From Micavibrio aeruginosavorus (GTDB taxonomy: Bacteria > Pseudomonadota > Alphaproteobacteria > Micavibrionales > Micavibrionaceae), in NCBI GenBank assembly GCA_016432265.1, contig CP066681.1:770342-834341 (forward strand): 64,000 nt of DNA. Reading direction: 5' to 3'. Below, in pieces: positions 51,265-60,273 of this stretch (its first letter is position 1; each line of letters begins with the position of its first letter). Position numbers and translations under genes: made by a program. The notes beneath the pieces are model-generated. The model did not search any database. It saw nothing but the letters and a program-made list of their open reading frames with translations, and was not told where the DNA came from.

Positions 51265-52326
51265 ATGAACCCGTTTTCACTGATACAGCCGGAGAATCAG
51301 CCGGACGAAGTTTTGCCGCTCACGGCGGCGGAATTTTCACGGTTGCCGGTCATGCGGGAGATGGAATCTGCTGTAAAGGAAGGGGCGGCGATCGCTGTGG
51401 CGTTGTCTGGCGGGGCGGATAGTCTGGCGCTGTGCGTCTTGCTTCATGAATGGGTGCTGGCGCGTCATTTGACGTTGCATGCCCTGACGGTCGACCATTC
51501 GTTGCGCCCTGAATCCGCTGAAGAGGCGCGGCGCGTCGGTGCGCTGGCAACCGCGCATTGCCCGGGTTTGCGCCATGTCGTCTTGCGGCGCGACCCCGAG
51601 AAGATCGCACCGACCCGCTTGCAGGAAGAGGCGCGGCGCGATCGCTATCGACTGATGCGCGGCTATTGTGTTTCTCACGGCATTCGCTATTTATGTCTGG
51701 CGCACCATCAGGATGATCAGGTCGAAACATTTCTTTTCCGGCTGGCCAAGGGCAGCGGGATCGACGGTCTGGCCGGGATGCGCGCGGTTGTGCCTGCGGG
51801 GGACGCCGATCTCGACTATGTGCGGCCTTTGCTCGATATACCCAAGGGTCGTCTGGTGGCGGCTTGCCGCGCGCGGGGACTGGATTTCATCAACGATCCC
51901 TCGAACAGCGACGAGCGCTTTGCCCGCGCCCGTATGCGGGCATGGCTGCAGGGGCTCTCGTCAGAGGGCTTTAGCATCAAGCGTCTGACGCAGACCGCGC
52001 AACGCATGGAGCGGGCCGCGCGCGCGCTGGAAGATATAGCCGCGCAGGTATGGAAAAAGGCGCTATTGACGCAATCACCTGCAGAACTGGTTTTATCGCT
52101 GGGGGAGGTCGCCCTTCAGCCCGAGGATATCCGCGTTCGCATATTGATGCGCGCTTTGGAGCGGGTTGGCGGCGGCGCTGGATACGGCCCGCGGCTGGAG
52201 CAGGTCGAGGATTTGCAACGCCATATTTTTGATAAGACCGGGTTTACCAGAACCACGCTACACCATTGCCTGATTGAAAAATCCGGTGCCCGGCAGACGC
52301 TGCGCTTCGTACGCGAAAATGCATAA
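51265..52326 (+). CDS. tilS: tRNA(Ile)-lysidine synthase
   Basis: A 353-residue PP-loop enzyme: VALSGGADSLALCVLLHEW at about residue 46 and LCLAHHQDDQVETFLFRLAKGSG around residue 150. It adds lysine to the wobble cytidine of tRNA(Ile) (CAU), an essential step. The N-terminal region is the alphaproteobacterial kind, with a short C-terminal domain. ATG 51265 follows a stretch that is not conserved. It lies 85 bases before ftsH, a typical pairing. Confidence 0.95.
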   Translation: MNPFSLIQPENQPDEVLPLTAAEFSRLPVMREMESAVKEGAAIAVALSGGADSLALCVLLHEWVLARHLTLHALTVDHSLRPESAEEARRVGALATAHCPGLRHVVLRRDPEKIAPTRLQEEARRDRYRLMRGYCVSHGIRYLCLAHHQDDQVETFLFRLAKGSGIDGLAGMRAVVPAGDADLDYVRPLLDIPKGRLVAACRARGLDFINDPSNSDERFARARMRAWLQGLSSEGFSIKRLTQTAQRMERAARALEDIAAQVWKKALLTQSPAELVLSLGEVALQPEDIRVRILMRALERVGGGAGYGPRLEQVEDLQRHIFDKTGFTRTTLHHCLIEKSGARQTLRFVRENA

Positions 52327-52411
52327 TCCCCTTGTTTGCTTGGACAAACGGTTTAAATTCCCTATAAAATGGAATGATTATATCCCCCTGAGAGAAAAGG
52401 CAGTTTGAAGC

Positions 52412-54331
52412 GTGAATAATTTCAGCCGCAATTTGATGTTCTGGATGGCCATCGGCATCCTGTTGATGTTCCTCTTCAATGTGTTTCAGGGAACGCAGAC
52501 GCAAAAGCCCGGCGCCGGTGAGATGATGGCTTACAGCGATTTCATGGCCGAAGCCGCAGGCGGGCGTATTTCCGACATCACGATCAAGGGGCAGGATGTT
52601 ACCGGGCATTACACCGGCACGGGCAAGGAATTCAGCGTTCTGGTGCCCGATAACGAGAATGTCGTCGAGCGCCTCAGCGGCACAGGCGTGCGCATCACCG
52701 CCGAACCGCAAGATCCGGAAAAGATCAGCGCGCTCGGCATTTTCCTCTCATGGTTTCCGATGCTGCTCCTGATCGGGGTATGGATTTTCTTCATGCGCCA
52801 GATGCAATCCAAGGGCGGCGGCGGGGCGCTTGGGTTCGGCAAGTCGCGTGCGCGCATGCTGACCGAGGCGAACGGCCGCGTGACGTTCGAGGATGTCGCC
52901 GGGATCGAAGAAGCCAAAGTCGAATTGCAGGAAATCGTTGAGTTCCTGAAAGATCCGCAGAAATTCCAGCGGCTGGGCGGCAAGATTCCGCGCGGGGCGC
53001 TGCTGGTGGGATCTCCGGGGACGGGTAAGACGCTGATCGCGCGGGCGGTCGCGGGTGAGGCCAATGTGCCGTTCTTCACCATCTCCGGTTCCGATTTTGT
53101 TGAAATGTTTGTCGGTGTCGGCGCTTCGCGTGTCCGCGACATGTTCGAACAGGCAAAGAAAAATGCGCCCTGCATTATCTTCATCGACGAGATCGACGCG
53201 GTGGGTCGCCACCGTGGTGCTGGTCTGGGTGGCGGCAACGATGAACGTGAACAGACCTTGAACCAGTTGCTGGTCGAGATGGATGGGTTCGAGGCCAACG
53301 AAGGCGTGATTATCCTTGCCGCGACCAACCGTCCTGATGTTCTTGATCCGGCATTGTTGCGCCCGGGGCGTTTTGACCGCCAGATCGTGGTACCGCTGCC
53401 GGATGTGAAAGGCCGTGAGAAAATCCTGCAAGTGCATATGAAGAAAGTGCCGCTGGCCAAGAATGTCGAGCCGCTGGTGATCGCCCGCGGTACGCCCGGA
53501 TTCTCCGGGGCGGATCTGGCCAATCTTGTGAATGAGGCCGCTTTGCTGGCGGCGCGCCGCAACAAGCGCGTGGTCGGCATGGAGGATTTCGAAGAGGCCA
53601 AGGATAAGGTCATGATGGGTGCCGAGCGCAAATCCATGGTCATGTCGGATAACGAAAAGAAACTGACCGCCTATCATGAGGCTGGTCATGCTGTGGTCGC
53701 CGTCCATCTTGAGGAATCCGATCCTGTGCACAAGGCGACCATTATCCCGCGCGGTCGTGCGCTCGGGATGGTGATGCGCCTGCCCGAAGGCGACCGCGTG
53801 TCGATGACCCGCGCCAAGCTCAAGGCTGATCTTGCCGTAGCGATGGGCGGGCGTCTGGCCGAGGAAATCATCTTCGGTTACGACAAGGTGACGACTGGGG
53901 CTTCGAGCGACATTTCCATGGCGACCAATATGGCGCGGCGGATGGTGACCGAATGGGGCATGTCCGACAAGCTTGGCCCGCTTCGCTACGTTTCCGATCA
54001 GGAAGAGGTTTTCCTTGGCCACTCGGTCACGCAGTCCAAAAACATGTCGGATGAAACCGCGAAGCTGGTGGATGCCGAAGTGCGCGTGATCGTCGATGAG
54101 GCCTATAACAAGGCCAGGGATATCCTGACGACCTATATCGACCAGTTGCACAACCTCGCCAAGGCGTTGCTGGAATATGAAACCCTGACCGGGGATGAAA
54201 TCCGCGGGCTGTTGCGCGGTGAGCCGATCATCCGCGTCGATGATCGCCTTGGCTCCGAGGACAGCAAGCCCAAATCCTCAGTTCCAAAAACCGGAGGCCT
54301 GGGCGGTGGTGAAGTTCCGCAAGGGGTCTAA
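52412..54331 (+). CDS. ftsH: ATP-dependent zinc metalloprotease FtsH
   Basis: A 639-residue membrane-anchored AAA+ protease starting at GTG. The two spans flank a small periplasmic domain (about 10-25 and 108-128). Walker A GSPGTGKT at about residue 200, Walker [10 protein letters not shown], the second region of homology ([19 protein letters not shown]) and zinc motif HEAGH at about residue 421 are all present. It degrades short-lived and misassembled membrane proteins. A terminator follows, so the tilS-ftsH unit ends here. Confidence 0.97.
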   Translation: MNNFSRNLMFWMAIGILLMFLFNVFQGTQTQKPGAGEMMAYSDFMAEAAGGRISDITIKGQDVTGHYTGTGKEFSVLVPDNENVVERLSGTGVRITAEPQDPEKISALGIFLSWFPMLLLIGVWIFFMRQMQSKGGGGALGFGKSRARMLTEANGRVTFEDVAGIEEAKVELQEIVEFLKDPQKFQRLGGKIPRGALLVGSPGTGKTLIARAVAGEANVPFFTISGSDFVEMFVGVGASRVRDMFEQAKKNAPCIIFIDEIDAVGRHRGAGLGGGNDEREQTLNQLLVEMDGFEANEGVIILAATNRPDVLDPALLRPGRFDRQIVVPLPDVKGREKILQVHMKKVPLAKNVEPLVIARGTPGFSGADLANLVNEAALLAARRNKRVVGMEDFEEAKDKVMMGAERKSMVMSDNEKKLTAYHEAGHAVVAVHLEESDPVHKATIIPRGRALGMVMRLPEGDRVSMTRAKLKADLAVAMGGRLAEEIIFGYDKVTTGASSDISMATNMARRMVTEWGMSDKLGPLRYVSDQEEVFLGHSVTQSKNMSDETAKLVDAEVRVIVDEAYNKARDILTTYIDQLHNLAKALLEYETLTGDEIRGLLRGEPIIRVDDRLGSEDSKPKSSVPKTGGLGGGEVPQGV

Positions 54332-54358
54332 AACCCCGCAAAAAGGGAATTGCAAGAA

Positions 54359-54386
54359 CGGGGGCATTGCGCCCCTGTTTTTTTTT
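54359..54386 (+). terminator. Intrinsic terminator after ftsH
   Basis: CGGGGGC at 54359-54365 pairs with GCCCCTG at 54371-54377 (one G-T pair), with a 5-base loop and nine T. Confidence 0.9.
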
Positions 54387-54458
54387 ACCCATTGTTTTAT
54401 TGACATAATTATAGGCGATAGGGTAGCCTCCGTGCATCGTTAAAAAACAGGGCCGCAC

Positions 54459-54926
54459 ATGGATCGTCGCACGATTTTAAAAGCGTTTCTGGCTTCGGTG
54501 CTGCTGGCGCCGCTGGCCGCGTTTGGCACGGAAACTTCAGTCGCGCGGCAGGAGTATAGTGGCCCTGACGATCCGGATACCTTCCAGAAAACGCTGGCCG
54601 AACAATCCTCTGCGGCCGTGGTGATGAACGTCTTTCATGCGACATGGTGCGGCCCTTGCAAGTCCTTGTTCGCGCAAATGGATGATATACGCCGCCAACC
54701 CGGCATCAAGATTCAGCTTTTGGGCGTGGATATCGATAAATATCCGAAAATTTCCAAGGCGATGCTGCCGATGGTGGCGACGCCGCAAAGCTTCTTTTAT
54801 ATCTATGGTCAGCCGCAAGCCTACAAATTTGCAGGCACGATCCGCAATGTGCCGGAGATGACGCGCTATTTACGCGAACTCACCCGGGCCGTTCACGGCG
54901 ACCAGCCCGGCGTGCCGCGTCTCTAG
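54459..54926 (+). CDS. Thioredoxin-like periplasmic protein
   Basis: A 155-residue protein with a twin-arginine-type signal (DRRTILKAFLASVLLAPLAA) and a thioredoxin fold: FHATWCGPCKSLFAQ is the active-site CxxC, VDIDKYPKISK and MVATPQSFF (with the cis-Pro position as TP) follow. Such proteins reduce or isomerise disulfides in the periplasm. A Sec signal instead of Tat cannot be excluded. It is convergent with the next gene, 28 bases apart. Confidence 0.85.
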   Translation: MDRRTILKAFLASVLLAPLAAFGTETSVARQEYSGPDDPDTFQKTLAEQSSAAVVMNVFHATWCGPCKSLFAQMDDIRRQPGIKIQLLGVDIDKYPKISKAMLPMVATPQSFFYIYGQPQAYKFAGTIRNVPEMTRYLRELTRAVHGDQPGVPRL

Positions 54927-54953
54927 GATACCCATCGTTTATGTCCGGGCGCC

Positions 54954-55823
54954 TCACTCGTCGCTTAACCGCGCATCCACGATGCCAACAGCTTTCCCGC
55001 TGTGGGTGTTTGGCAAGGCTTCCATCGTAGCAAGGGATTCTTCCCGTTCCAGATACCACTGGCCCTGAACGTAGCGGTCAAGATCAACCACCGGAAGAGT
55101 TACGGGTTGCCCCGTGATGGGGGCAAGCGATTCAAAACCATCTTTAAAAATTGGAATGTTCTGCCCTGTGTTCGATATGGCCCCGCCTTCGACATCATCA
55201 AAATAAACGCGCGCTGATGCGTTTTTATCCTCTGGCGCCATCAGGGCCTTTCCCCGCATGGCGTGAACGTAATAACTCATGAAGCCTTTGTTAAATGGCA
55301 TATAGTTCGGATAGTCGAGCAGGTAGCCGGACAGATCGACAGTTTTTTTCATGTCCGCGGATTCAATGGAGAATTTTAAAAAGCGCCGATGAGAAAAATC
55401 AGCCTCAACGCGAAGGCGGTACCAGGTTAAGGGTTTAAGCTGCGACCCGAGGCTGATGGTTTCCCACTTTCTGTCTCGACTTGGTTTTCCACGCAGGGTA
55501 TCGTCTGTACCGGTGGCAACCCACAAGACCCCCGTGCGCTGGACACCGACGAAAGCCATCCAGTCGCCGCCTTTGATAAAGTGCGGGTTTTCTATGCCTT
55601 CGATCATTTCCAGATCCAGCCCCATGATGACGTCCTTGCCCAAGGCAGAGTCAAACATCATATAAGCCTCAATATAGCCTTTTCCCGGGTTACGGAGAAA
55701 CGTTGCGGCGTTCTCATCTTGACTGACGAGCGCCACCATGGCGCTCAGGCGCGACTCGCGCTCCGCCGCGTAAGACAGGGGAGTGTTCCACAAAATCATG
55801 GTGAGAATAAGCAATAAACGCAT
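54954..55823 (-). CDS. Hypothetical secreted protein, 289 aa
   Basis: Not recognised. Start ATG 55823 (AAGGAGT seven bases upstream), with signal peptide MRLLLILTMILWNTPLSYAA. Then a mixed alpha/beta or beta-sandwich body with motifs such as FIKGGDWMAFVGVQRTGVLW, KPLTWYRLRVEADFSHRRFL and VYFDDVEGG, which resemble lectin-like LamG folds by pattern. The in-frame upstream extension is left out because it has no support. Role unknown. Confidence 0.6.
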   Translation of the reverse strand: MRLLLILTMILWNTPLSYAAERESRLSAMVALVSQDENAATFLRNPGKGYIEAYMMFDSALGKDVIMGLDLEMIEGIENPHFIKGGDWMAFVGVQRTGVLWVATGTDDTLRGKPSRDRKWETISLGSQLKPLTWYRLRVEADFSHRRFLKFSIESADMKKTVDLSGYLLDYPNYMPFNKGFMSYYVHAMRGKALMAPEDKNASARVYFDDVEGGAISNTGQNIPIFKDGFESLAPITGQPVTLPVVDLDRYVQGQWYLEREESLATMEALPNTHSGKAVGIVDARLSDE

Positions 55824-56018
55824 GGCCCAGACTCCTTGCTGCCGCATAAAACGGGTAGAGTATAATCTGAAATAAACCTTGATAGAGAAGAAAAAGGAAA
55901 GGTTCGAACCCAGACCGTAGAGAGGCATGACCCGTTTTTCTTGTGGTGGAGAGACGAGAAGGGGTGTTGTGGGACTTAATGAGTTCTGAGCCTTAATACA
56001 CGCCACCAGCCCCTTGTG

Positions 56019-56049
56019 AAAAAAAGACGGGGCCTGATCAGGGCCCCGT
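56019..56049 (-). terminator. Intrinsic terminator, minus strand
   Basis: On the minus strand ACGGGGCC and GGCCCCGT pair around 7 bases (plus-strand 56042-56049 and 56027-56034), followed by CTTTTTTT. It ends the lipoprotein gene at 56087-56716. Confidence 0.85.
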
Positions 56050-56086
56050 AGAGTTGTGCTTGCAGAGTGTGTTAAACAGATTCCCT

Positions 56087-56716
56087 TTAATTCAGGCTGG
56101 CCTGAAGCAGGGGGACTGAAGGCGGCGCGGGCGGTACCTTTAGATGGGGGTTCTTTGTCAGTTCGTCTGAAAATCTGGACGCATCTCTCCAGTCCCAGTG
56201 TTGCCCTTTACCGTAGGTCGACCCGATCTGCATCTTGGCGGCATCTGGTGTTCCCAGAACTTCGTCGGCCAGATTTTCGATGCTTTCACCGGCGCGATAC
56301 AGGATATTCGTTTCGTACCAGCTCTGTGTTTCCGGGTTGCGACCATTATCCCACAACGAAACGATTTTGGCTTCGGCGTAGAAAATGCCCCTGATCCGCG
56401 TATCGAAAAAGTCTGTTTTGACATGCGGCAGGCGTTGATCCAGGCAGACGGCAATGCCGTTTTCCTCCAGCTTGTCGAGCGCCACGGAATCGGCTTTCTC
56501 AAGGGCAAGACGCAGACGGGCTTCATAGGGGATTTCCTGCGGCTTTTTATCCTGCGTATCGCACCTTTCCAGAGAGGTAGCGACAGCGCGCTCGATCAAT
56601 TCCGGCTTGCGGGCCTTGTCGAAGTCGGATTCGCCGCAGCCCGAGAGAGCGCTGGCCAGAAAGACGGCGGTGAGAAGTCCGGCAACGGGCTTTTGCAGGG
56701 ATGTCATATTCATCAT
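56087..56716 (-). CDS. Hypothetical lipoprotein
   Basis: A 209-residue protein with lipobox LSGC at about residues 24-27. The body is mostly helical then mixed (FDKARKPELIERAVATSLERC, LPHVKTDFFDTRIRGIFYAE). Not recognised. AAGGAGG lies 9 bases before ATG 56716. It is followed by a terminator and preceded by an inverted repeat at 56832-56864. Confidence 0.65.
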   Translation of the reverse strand: MMNMTSLQKPVAGLLTAVFLASALSGCGESDFDKARKPELIERAVATSLERCDTQDKKPQEIPYEARLRLALEKADSVALDKLEENGIAVCLDQRLPHVKTDFFDTRIRGIFYAEAKIVSLWDNGRNPETQSWYETNILYRAGESIENLADEVLGTPDAAKMQIGSTYGKGQHWDWRDASRFSDELTKNPHLKVPPAPPSVPLLQASLN

Positions 56717-56831
56717 GGTGTTTGTCCTCCTTCGGACTTTTTAAAAATGCAGAAACCTGTCGCCGGAGGCGCTGTGCCGCCCGTCGTTCCGCGGCTTTCT
56801 GCGCGCCGCATTTTCGGTGTCAAGTATTGTT

Positions 56832-56864
56832 TTGGATTACTTTCAGTAAAACCAAGTAATACAA
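56832..56864. promoter_or_regulatory. Inverted repeat, possible operator
   Basis: TTGGATTACTT at 56832-56842 and AAGTAATACAA at 56854-56864 form an 11-base inverted repeat with one mismatch and an 11-base spacer. The unit AAGTATTG also occurs at both ends of the region (56822 and 56864). Confidence 0.35.
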
Positions 56865-57157
56865 AGTATTGATTGTAGATGTGTTCGTCCCCGCGCCGCC
56901 CGTGGCCGGGTGGTGCCTCCGCCTGCGCGGAGAGATACGGATCGGGAATAAGTATGATTGTCCTGCAAGGCTTTGTTTGATGCCTTGGATATTATTCCGT
57001 CACAAATGTCGGGGGAGGGCTAGTGCCGTTCGAGGAACTCCTGGAAGAGAGCGCAGGTCATGATGTATACTCCTCCTTCTTGGGAGCTATATTCGGTTTT
57101 ACAAACCGGTCTTCGCACTTGCGGGAACAGTTTTAAAACTATACTCATCTTTTTTAT

Positions 57158-57186
57158 TTGTTACTTCACTATTACTTTATTTATAC
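57158..57186 (+). promoter_or_regulatory. Probable promoter of glmM
   Basis: TTGTTA at 57158-57163 and TTATAC at 57181-57186 with 17 bases between, in AT-rich DNA about 85 bases before the coding start. Confidence 0.45.
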
Positions 57187-57271
57187 ACTGTGAGTCAAGG
57201 ATAATCGGTAAAATCTGGCGATTTTGCTGATTCAGGATAAAATCCCTGATATACAGGGGTTTTCGCAAGAC

Positions 57272-58696
57272 ATGAGCTTAACGACGATGACACGCAAATA
57301 TTTTGGCACCGACGGCATTCGCGGCGAAGCCAACAAATTCCCGATGACGGCAGACATGGCGCTGAAAGTGGCGATGGCTACGGCTGTGGCGCTTTTAAAA
57401 TTGAATGGGGGCAAGTCGCAAGGCGGTATGGATCAGAAACGCGTGATCATCGGCAAGGACACGCGCCGCTCATGTTACATGCTGGAACAGGCGATGGCCG
57501 CCGGGTTTGAATCCATGGGCATGGATGTGTTGTTCACCGGCCCGATTCCGACGCCTGCGGTTTCGATTCTTACGCGCACATTACGCTGCGATATCGGTGT
57601 GATGATTTCGGCCTCGCATAACCTGAGCAAGGATAACGGCATCAAGATTTTCGGTTCCGACGGGTACAAGCTTTCGGACGCAATGGAGCGAGAGATCGAG
57701 GCGCTGATCGATCAGGATCTTTCGTCTTATCTGCCGGATAGCGAGAAAGTCGGACGGGCCACGCGCATCGATGACGCGACCGGGCGTTATGTGGAATACA
57801 TCAAGCGCAGCGTGCCGCGCGCATTGACGTTTTCGGGCATGAAGATCGTGGTCGATTGCGCCAATGGCGCGGCATACAAGGCTGCCCCTTCATTGTTTTA
57901 TGAGCTGGAAGCTGAAGTCGTGTCCATCGGCGTGATGCCGAACGGCAAGAACATCAACAAGGATTGCGGCGCGACTCATACCGAGGCCCTGCAGAAAGCG
58001 GTGATCGAGCACAAGGCCGATCTGGGCGTGGCGCTGGATGGCGATGCCGACCGCCTGATCATGGTGGACGAGGAAGGCAGCAAGATCGATGGTGACCAGT
58101 TGCTGGCCTTGCTGGCGGTGACCAAGCATAAAGATGGTTATATGAAAGGCGGTTCGGTCGTTGCGACCGTCATGTCCAATCTGGGGCTGGAGCGCTATTT
58201 GAAAACGCAGGGCCTGAACCTCGTGCGCACGCAGGTCGGTGACCGATATGTGATGGAAAAAATGAAAGCCGCCGGGTTCAATATCGGCGGCGAGCAATCC
58301 GGGCATATCATATTCGACGATTTTGTCGCGACGGGCGATGGCTTGCTGGCGGCGCTGCAGACGATCGCCGTGATCGCGCAAAGCGGCAAAAAGGCGAGCG
58401 AGGTTTTGAACGTATTCAAGCCGCTGCCGCAGATCTTGCAAAACGTCCGATACGAAAAAGGGCGGCAGCCGTTGGAGGATCCCGGCGTCAAGGCTGCGAT
58501 CTCGCAAGCCGAAGCGCGTCTGGGCCAGATGGGCCGGGTGTTGGTGCGGGCTTCCGGCACCGAGCCGCTGATCCGCGTGATGGCGGAGGGTGATGACGAA
58601 AAGCTGGTGCAGGACGTCGTATCCGGTATCTGCCGTGCGGTCGAGGCTTCGGCATTGCCCAAGCCAGCGCTGCAACCGGAACGCAAACCGGCGTAA
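57272..58696 (+). CDS. glmM: Phosphoglucosamine mutase
   Basis: A 474-residue alpha-D-phosphohexomutase-family enzyme that makes glucosamine-1-phosphate for cell-wall precursors. KYFGTDGIRGEANKFPM near the N-terminus, the phosphoserine loop MISASHNLSKDNGIK at about residue 112, the metal site ALDGDADRL at about residue 256, and RASGTEPLIRVM near the C-terminus are present. ATG 57272 (AGGGG upstream) or ATG 57287 could be the start. In alphaproteobacteria folP usually lies between ftsH and glmM; it is not here. Confidence 0.93.
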   Translation: MSLTTMTRKYFGTDGIRGEANKFPMTADMALKVAMATAVALLKLNGGKSQGGMDQKRVIIGKDTRRSCYMLEQAMAAGFESMGMDVLFTGPIPTPAVSILTRTLRCDIGVMISASHNLSKDNGIKIFGSDGYKLSDAMEREIEALIDQDLSSYLPDSEKVGRATRIDDATGRYVEYIKRSVPRALTFSGMKIVVDCANGAAYKAAPSLFYELEAEVVSIGVMPNGKNINKDCGATHTEALQKAVIEHKADLGVALDGDADRLIMVDEEGSKIDGDQLLALLAVTKHKDGYMKGGSVVATVMSNLGLERYLKTQGLNLVRTQVGDRYVMEKMKAAGFNIGGEQSGHIIFDDFVATGDGLLAALQTIAVIAQSGKKASEVLNVFKPLPQILQNVRYEKGRQPLEDPGVKAAISQAEARLGQMGRVLVRASGTEPLIRVMAEGDDEKLVQDVVSGICRAVEASALPKPALQPERKPA

Positions 58697-58707
58697 TCTG
58701 GCGAATA

Positions 58708-59757
58708 TCAGGCAGGGGCGGTTTTCATCCGGATCTGGCGTTCCGCTTCATAGCGCGCGTAATCGTCGAGTTCAAACGGAAGCATGCCTTTCTTACGCAG
58801 GGAATAGGCAGCCCGTTCCTTGATCATTTTCTCAGCAATCTCAACCGTCTTGTTGACGGGGGTGCCTCTCACGGTTTCCAGTGCGGGCATATCAAAACTA
58901 TAGGCGCGGACAATCCCTTTGCCTTCCAGATGCCTGTATCCGCCGTTATCGTGCTGGAGGCAGCCCACATGAATGGTTTTTCCGGTTGCTGCCGCTTCGG
59001 AGAACATCGAATGAGAACGGCCCCACAGAATGATGTGATCGGATTGGTCCAGAAGCCCTGTGTAGGGATTGTAAGAATGGGGATTGCCTTTTTCGTCATT
59101 CAGGTGATAGCTGACTAGCCTGACGCGGCTTTCGGCGCCAGCGTCCCTGATGGCGTCGCGGCACCCCTGCATGACCTTTTCGTAATCTGATTCCGTAGTA
59201 CGCCAGCATGTTGTCAGGAAGATCGTCGCCTGATCATTCTGCAGGGCATGGAGGACAAGCGACTCACCCAGCAGTTTTTCGCTGGCGATATTTTCGACCA
59301 GCAGGAAAGCGATCAACGTCCCTTCAATCTGATCCTGATAATGTTCGCGGAAACGCAGACCCTCGGTATGGAGCAGTTCCGGCGTGATGTGGTGGGCGAC
59401 CAGCATGTCCTTGTCGAGTTGCGTACCCAGATTTTCATTCCGGCCTTCGATCATGACAGTATCGCGATCCGTGAAGCGGCCTGTGCCGTATACGCCGCGG
59501 CAGATGACGATATCGGCGACACCGTAATCGCGCAGAAAACAGTTCTCGCGTTCGTAAGAGGATGTTTGTCCGGGGTAGAGGCGACCCAGCATTTCGTCGT
59601 CGATCTGGATGAACGTGCCGCCCAGCTTGCGGGCCATAGCGCGGCCAATCCCGGCATAGCCGTGGCTGTCGCCGCGCGTGGGTTCGTCATCGCCCAGAAT
59701 GTAGTATATGTACGGGCGACCCCGGTTTGAGAAATGGTCTTGTATATTCAATGTCAT
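58708..59757 (-). CDS. ELM1-like putative glycosyltransferase
   Basis: A 349-residue protein. The C-terminal part (QSDHIILWGRSHSMFSEAAATGKTIHVGCL) matches the SDxxxSEAAATGKPV-type pattern of the mitochondrial-fission-ELM1 (GtrOC1-like) family, thought to be GT-B glycosyltransferases. The N-terminal part (YYILGDDEPTRGDSHGYAGIGRAMARKLG) fits the family's start with a glycine-rich loop. The usual acceptor is unknown. It converges on glmM and diverges from the ankyrin gene. Confidence 0.55.
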   Translation of the reverse strand: MTLNIQDHFSNRGRPYIYYILGDDEPTRGDSHGYAGIGRAMARKLGGTFIQIDDEMLGRLYPGQTSSYERENCFLRDYGVADIVICRGVYGTGRFTDRDTVMIEGRNENLGTQLDKDMLVAHHITPELLHTEGLRFREHYQDQIEGTLIAFLLVENIASEKLLGESLVLHALQNDQATIFLTTCWRTTESDYEKVMQGCRDAIRDAGAESRVRLVSYHLNDEKGNPHSYNPYTGLLDQSDHIILWGRSHSMFSEAAATGKTIHVGCLQHDNGGYRHLEGKGIVRAYSFDMPALETVRGTPVNKTVEIAEKMIKERAAYSLRKKGMLPFELDDYARYEAERQIRMKTAPA

Positions 59758-59918
59758 AACGTTCTTTCAGTCGCATCGGGTGTTACCAATATAGATTAGC
59801 GTTATTAGTTATGTCAAATACAGTCAGGATTCAGGCTTAAATATCATTAATATGAAAACTTGACATTCCCCAAAGTTTTTCATAATATTTTTCAAATTTC
59901 TAGCAGAAGAGGTTCGTC

Positions 59919-60197
59919 ATGCCCCAGTTGAACTATCAGGATTTGAACGCGCAACTTCGCGAGGCAGCCCGCCTCGGCGACTGCCATAAAATCCGTTTAC
60001 TGGTGATGGGCGGCGCCAATGTCGATGATCGTGATGAGGATGGTTGGACGGCGTTCAATATCGCTACAGCCGCCGGACATTCCGAGGCGGCGACAACGCT
60101 GCTGGCGGCACGCCAACTCTCTTATATCCGCCAACTGGGTGTGGATGCACAGGATTTCTACGAGAACGACAATAGGAAAGTGCGTAAAGCCGCATAA
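59919..60197 (+). CDS. Ankyrin-repeat small protein
   Basis: A 92-residue protein with one clear ankyrin repeat and parts of a second: REAARLGDCHKIRLLVMGGANV then DDRDEDGWTAFNIATAAGHSEAATTLL. The G-W-T-A-F-N-I-A motif is diagnostic. It is too small for a stable solenoid alone, so it may pair with a partner. AGAAGAGG precedes the ATG. Confidence 0.8.
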   Translation: MPQLNYQDLNAQLREAARLGDCHKIRLLVMGGANVDDRDEDGWTAFNIATAAGHSEAATTLLAARQLSYIRQLGVDAQDFYENDNRKVRKAA

Positions 60198-60273
60198 CAC
60201 CCGGCTACAGGCGCTCTTGCCTTGTGCGGGCTTTCCGCTCCTTTTCAACTGAACCGCGAAGGAGAGAACCTGC

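Larger units (their letters stand above)
56717..57271. other. Intergenic region, 555 bases, with inverted repeat and promoter
   Basis: Between the lipoprotein gene and glmM. It contains an operator-like inverted repeat at 56832-56864 and a likely promoter at 57158-57186. A short open frame at 56869-57063 has no ribosome-binding site or recognisable features and I do not call it. Nothing else seen. Confidence 0.5.

Noticed and set aside
52748-54151. 467-codon minus-strand frame opposite ftsH
   Set aside because: A shadow of ftsH, histidine- and arginine-rich with no domain.
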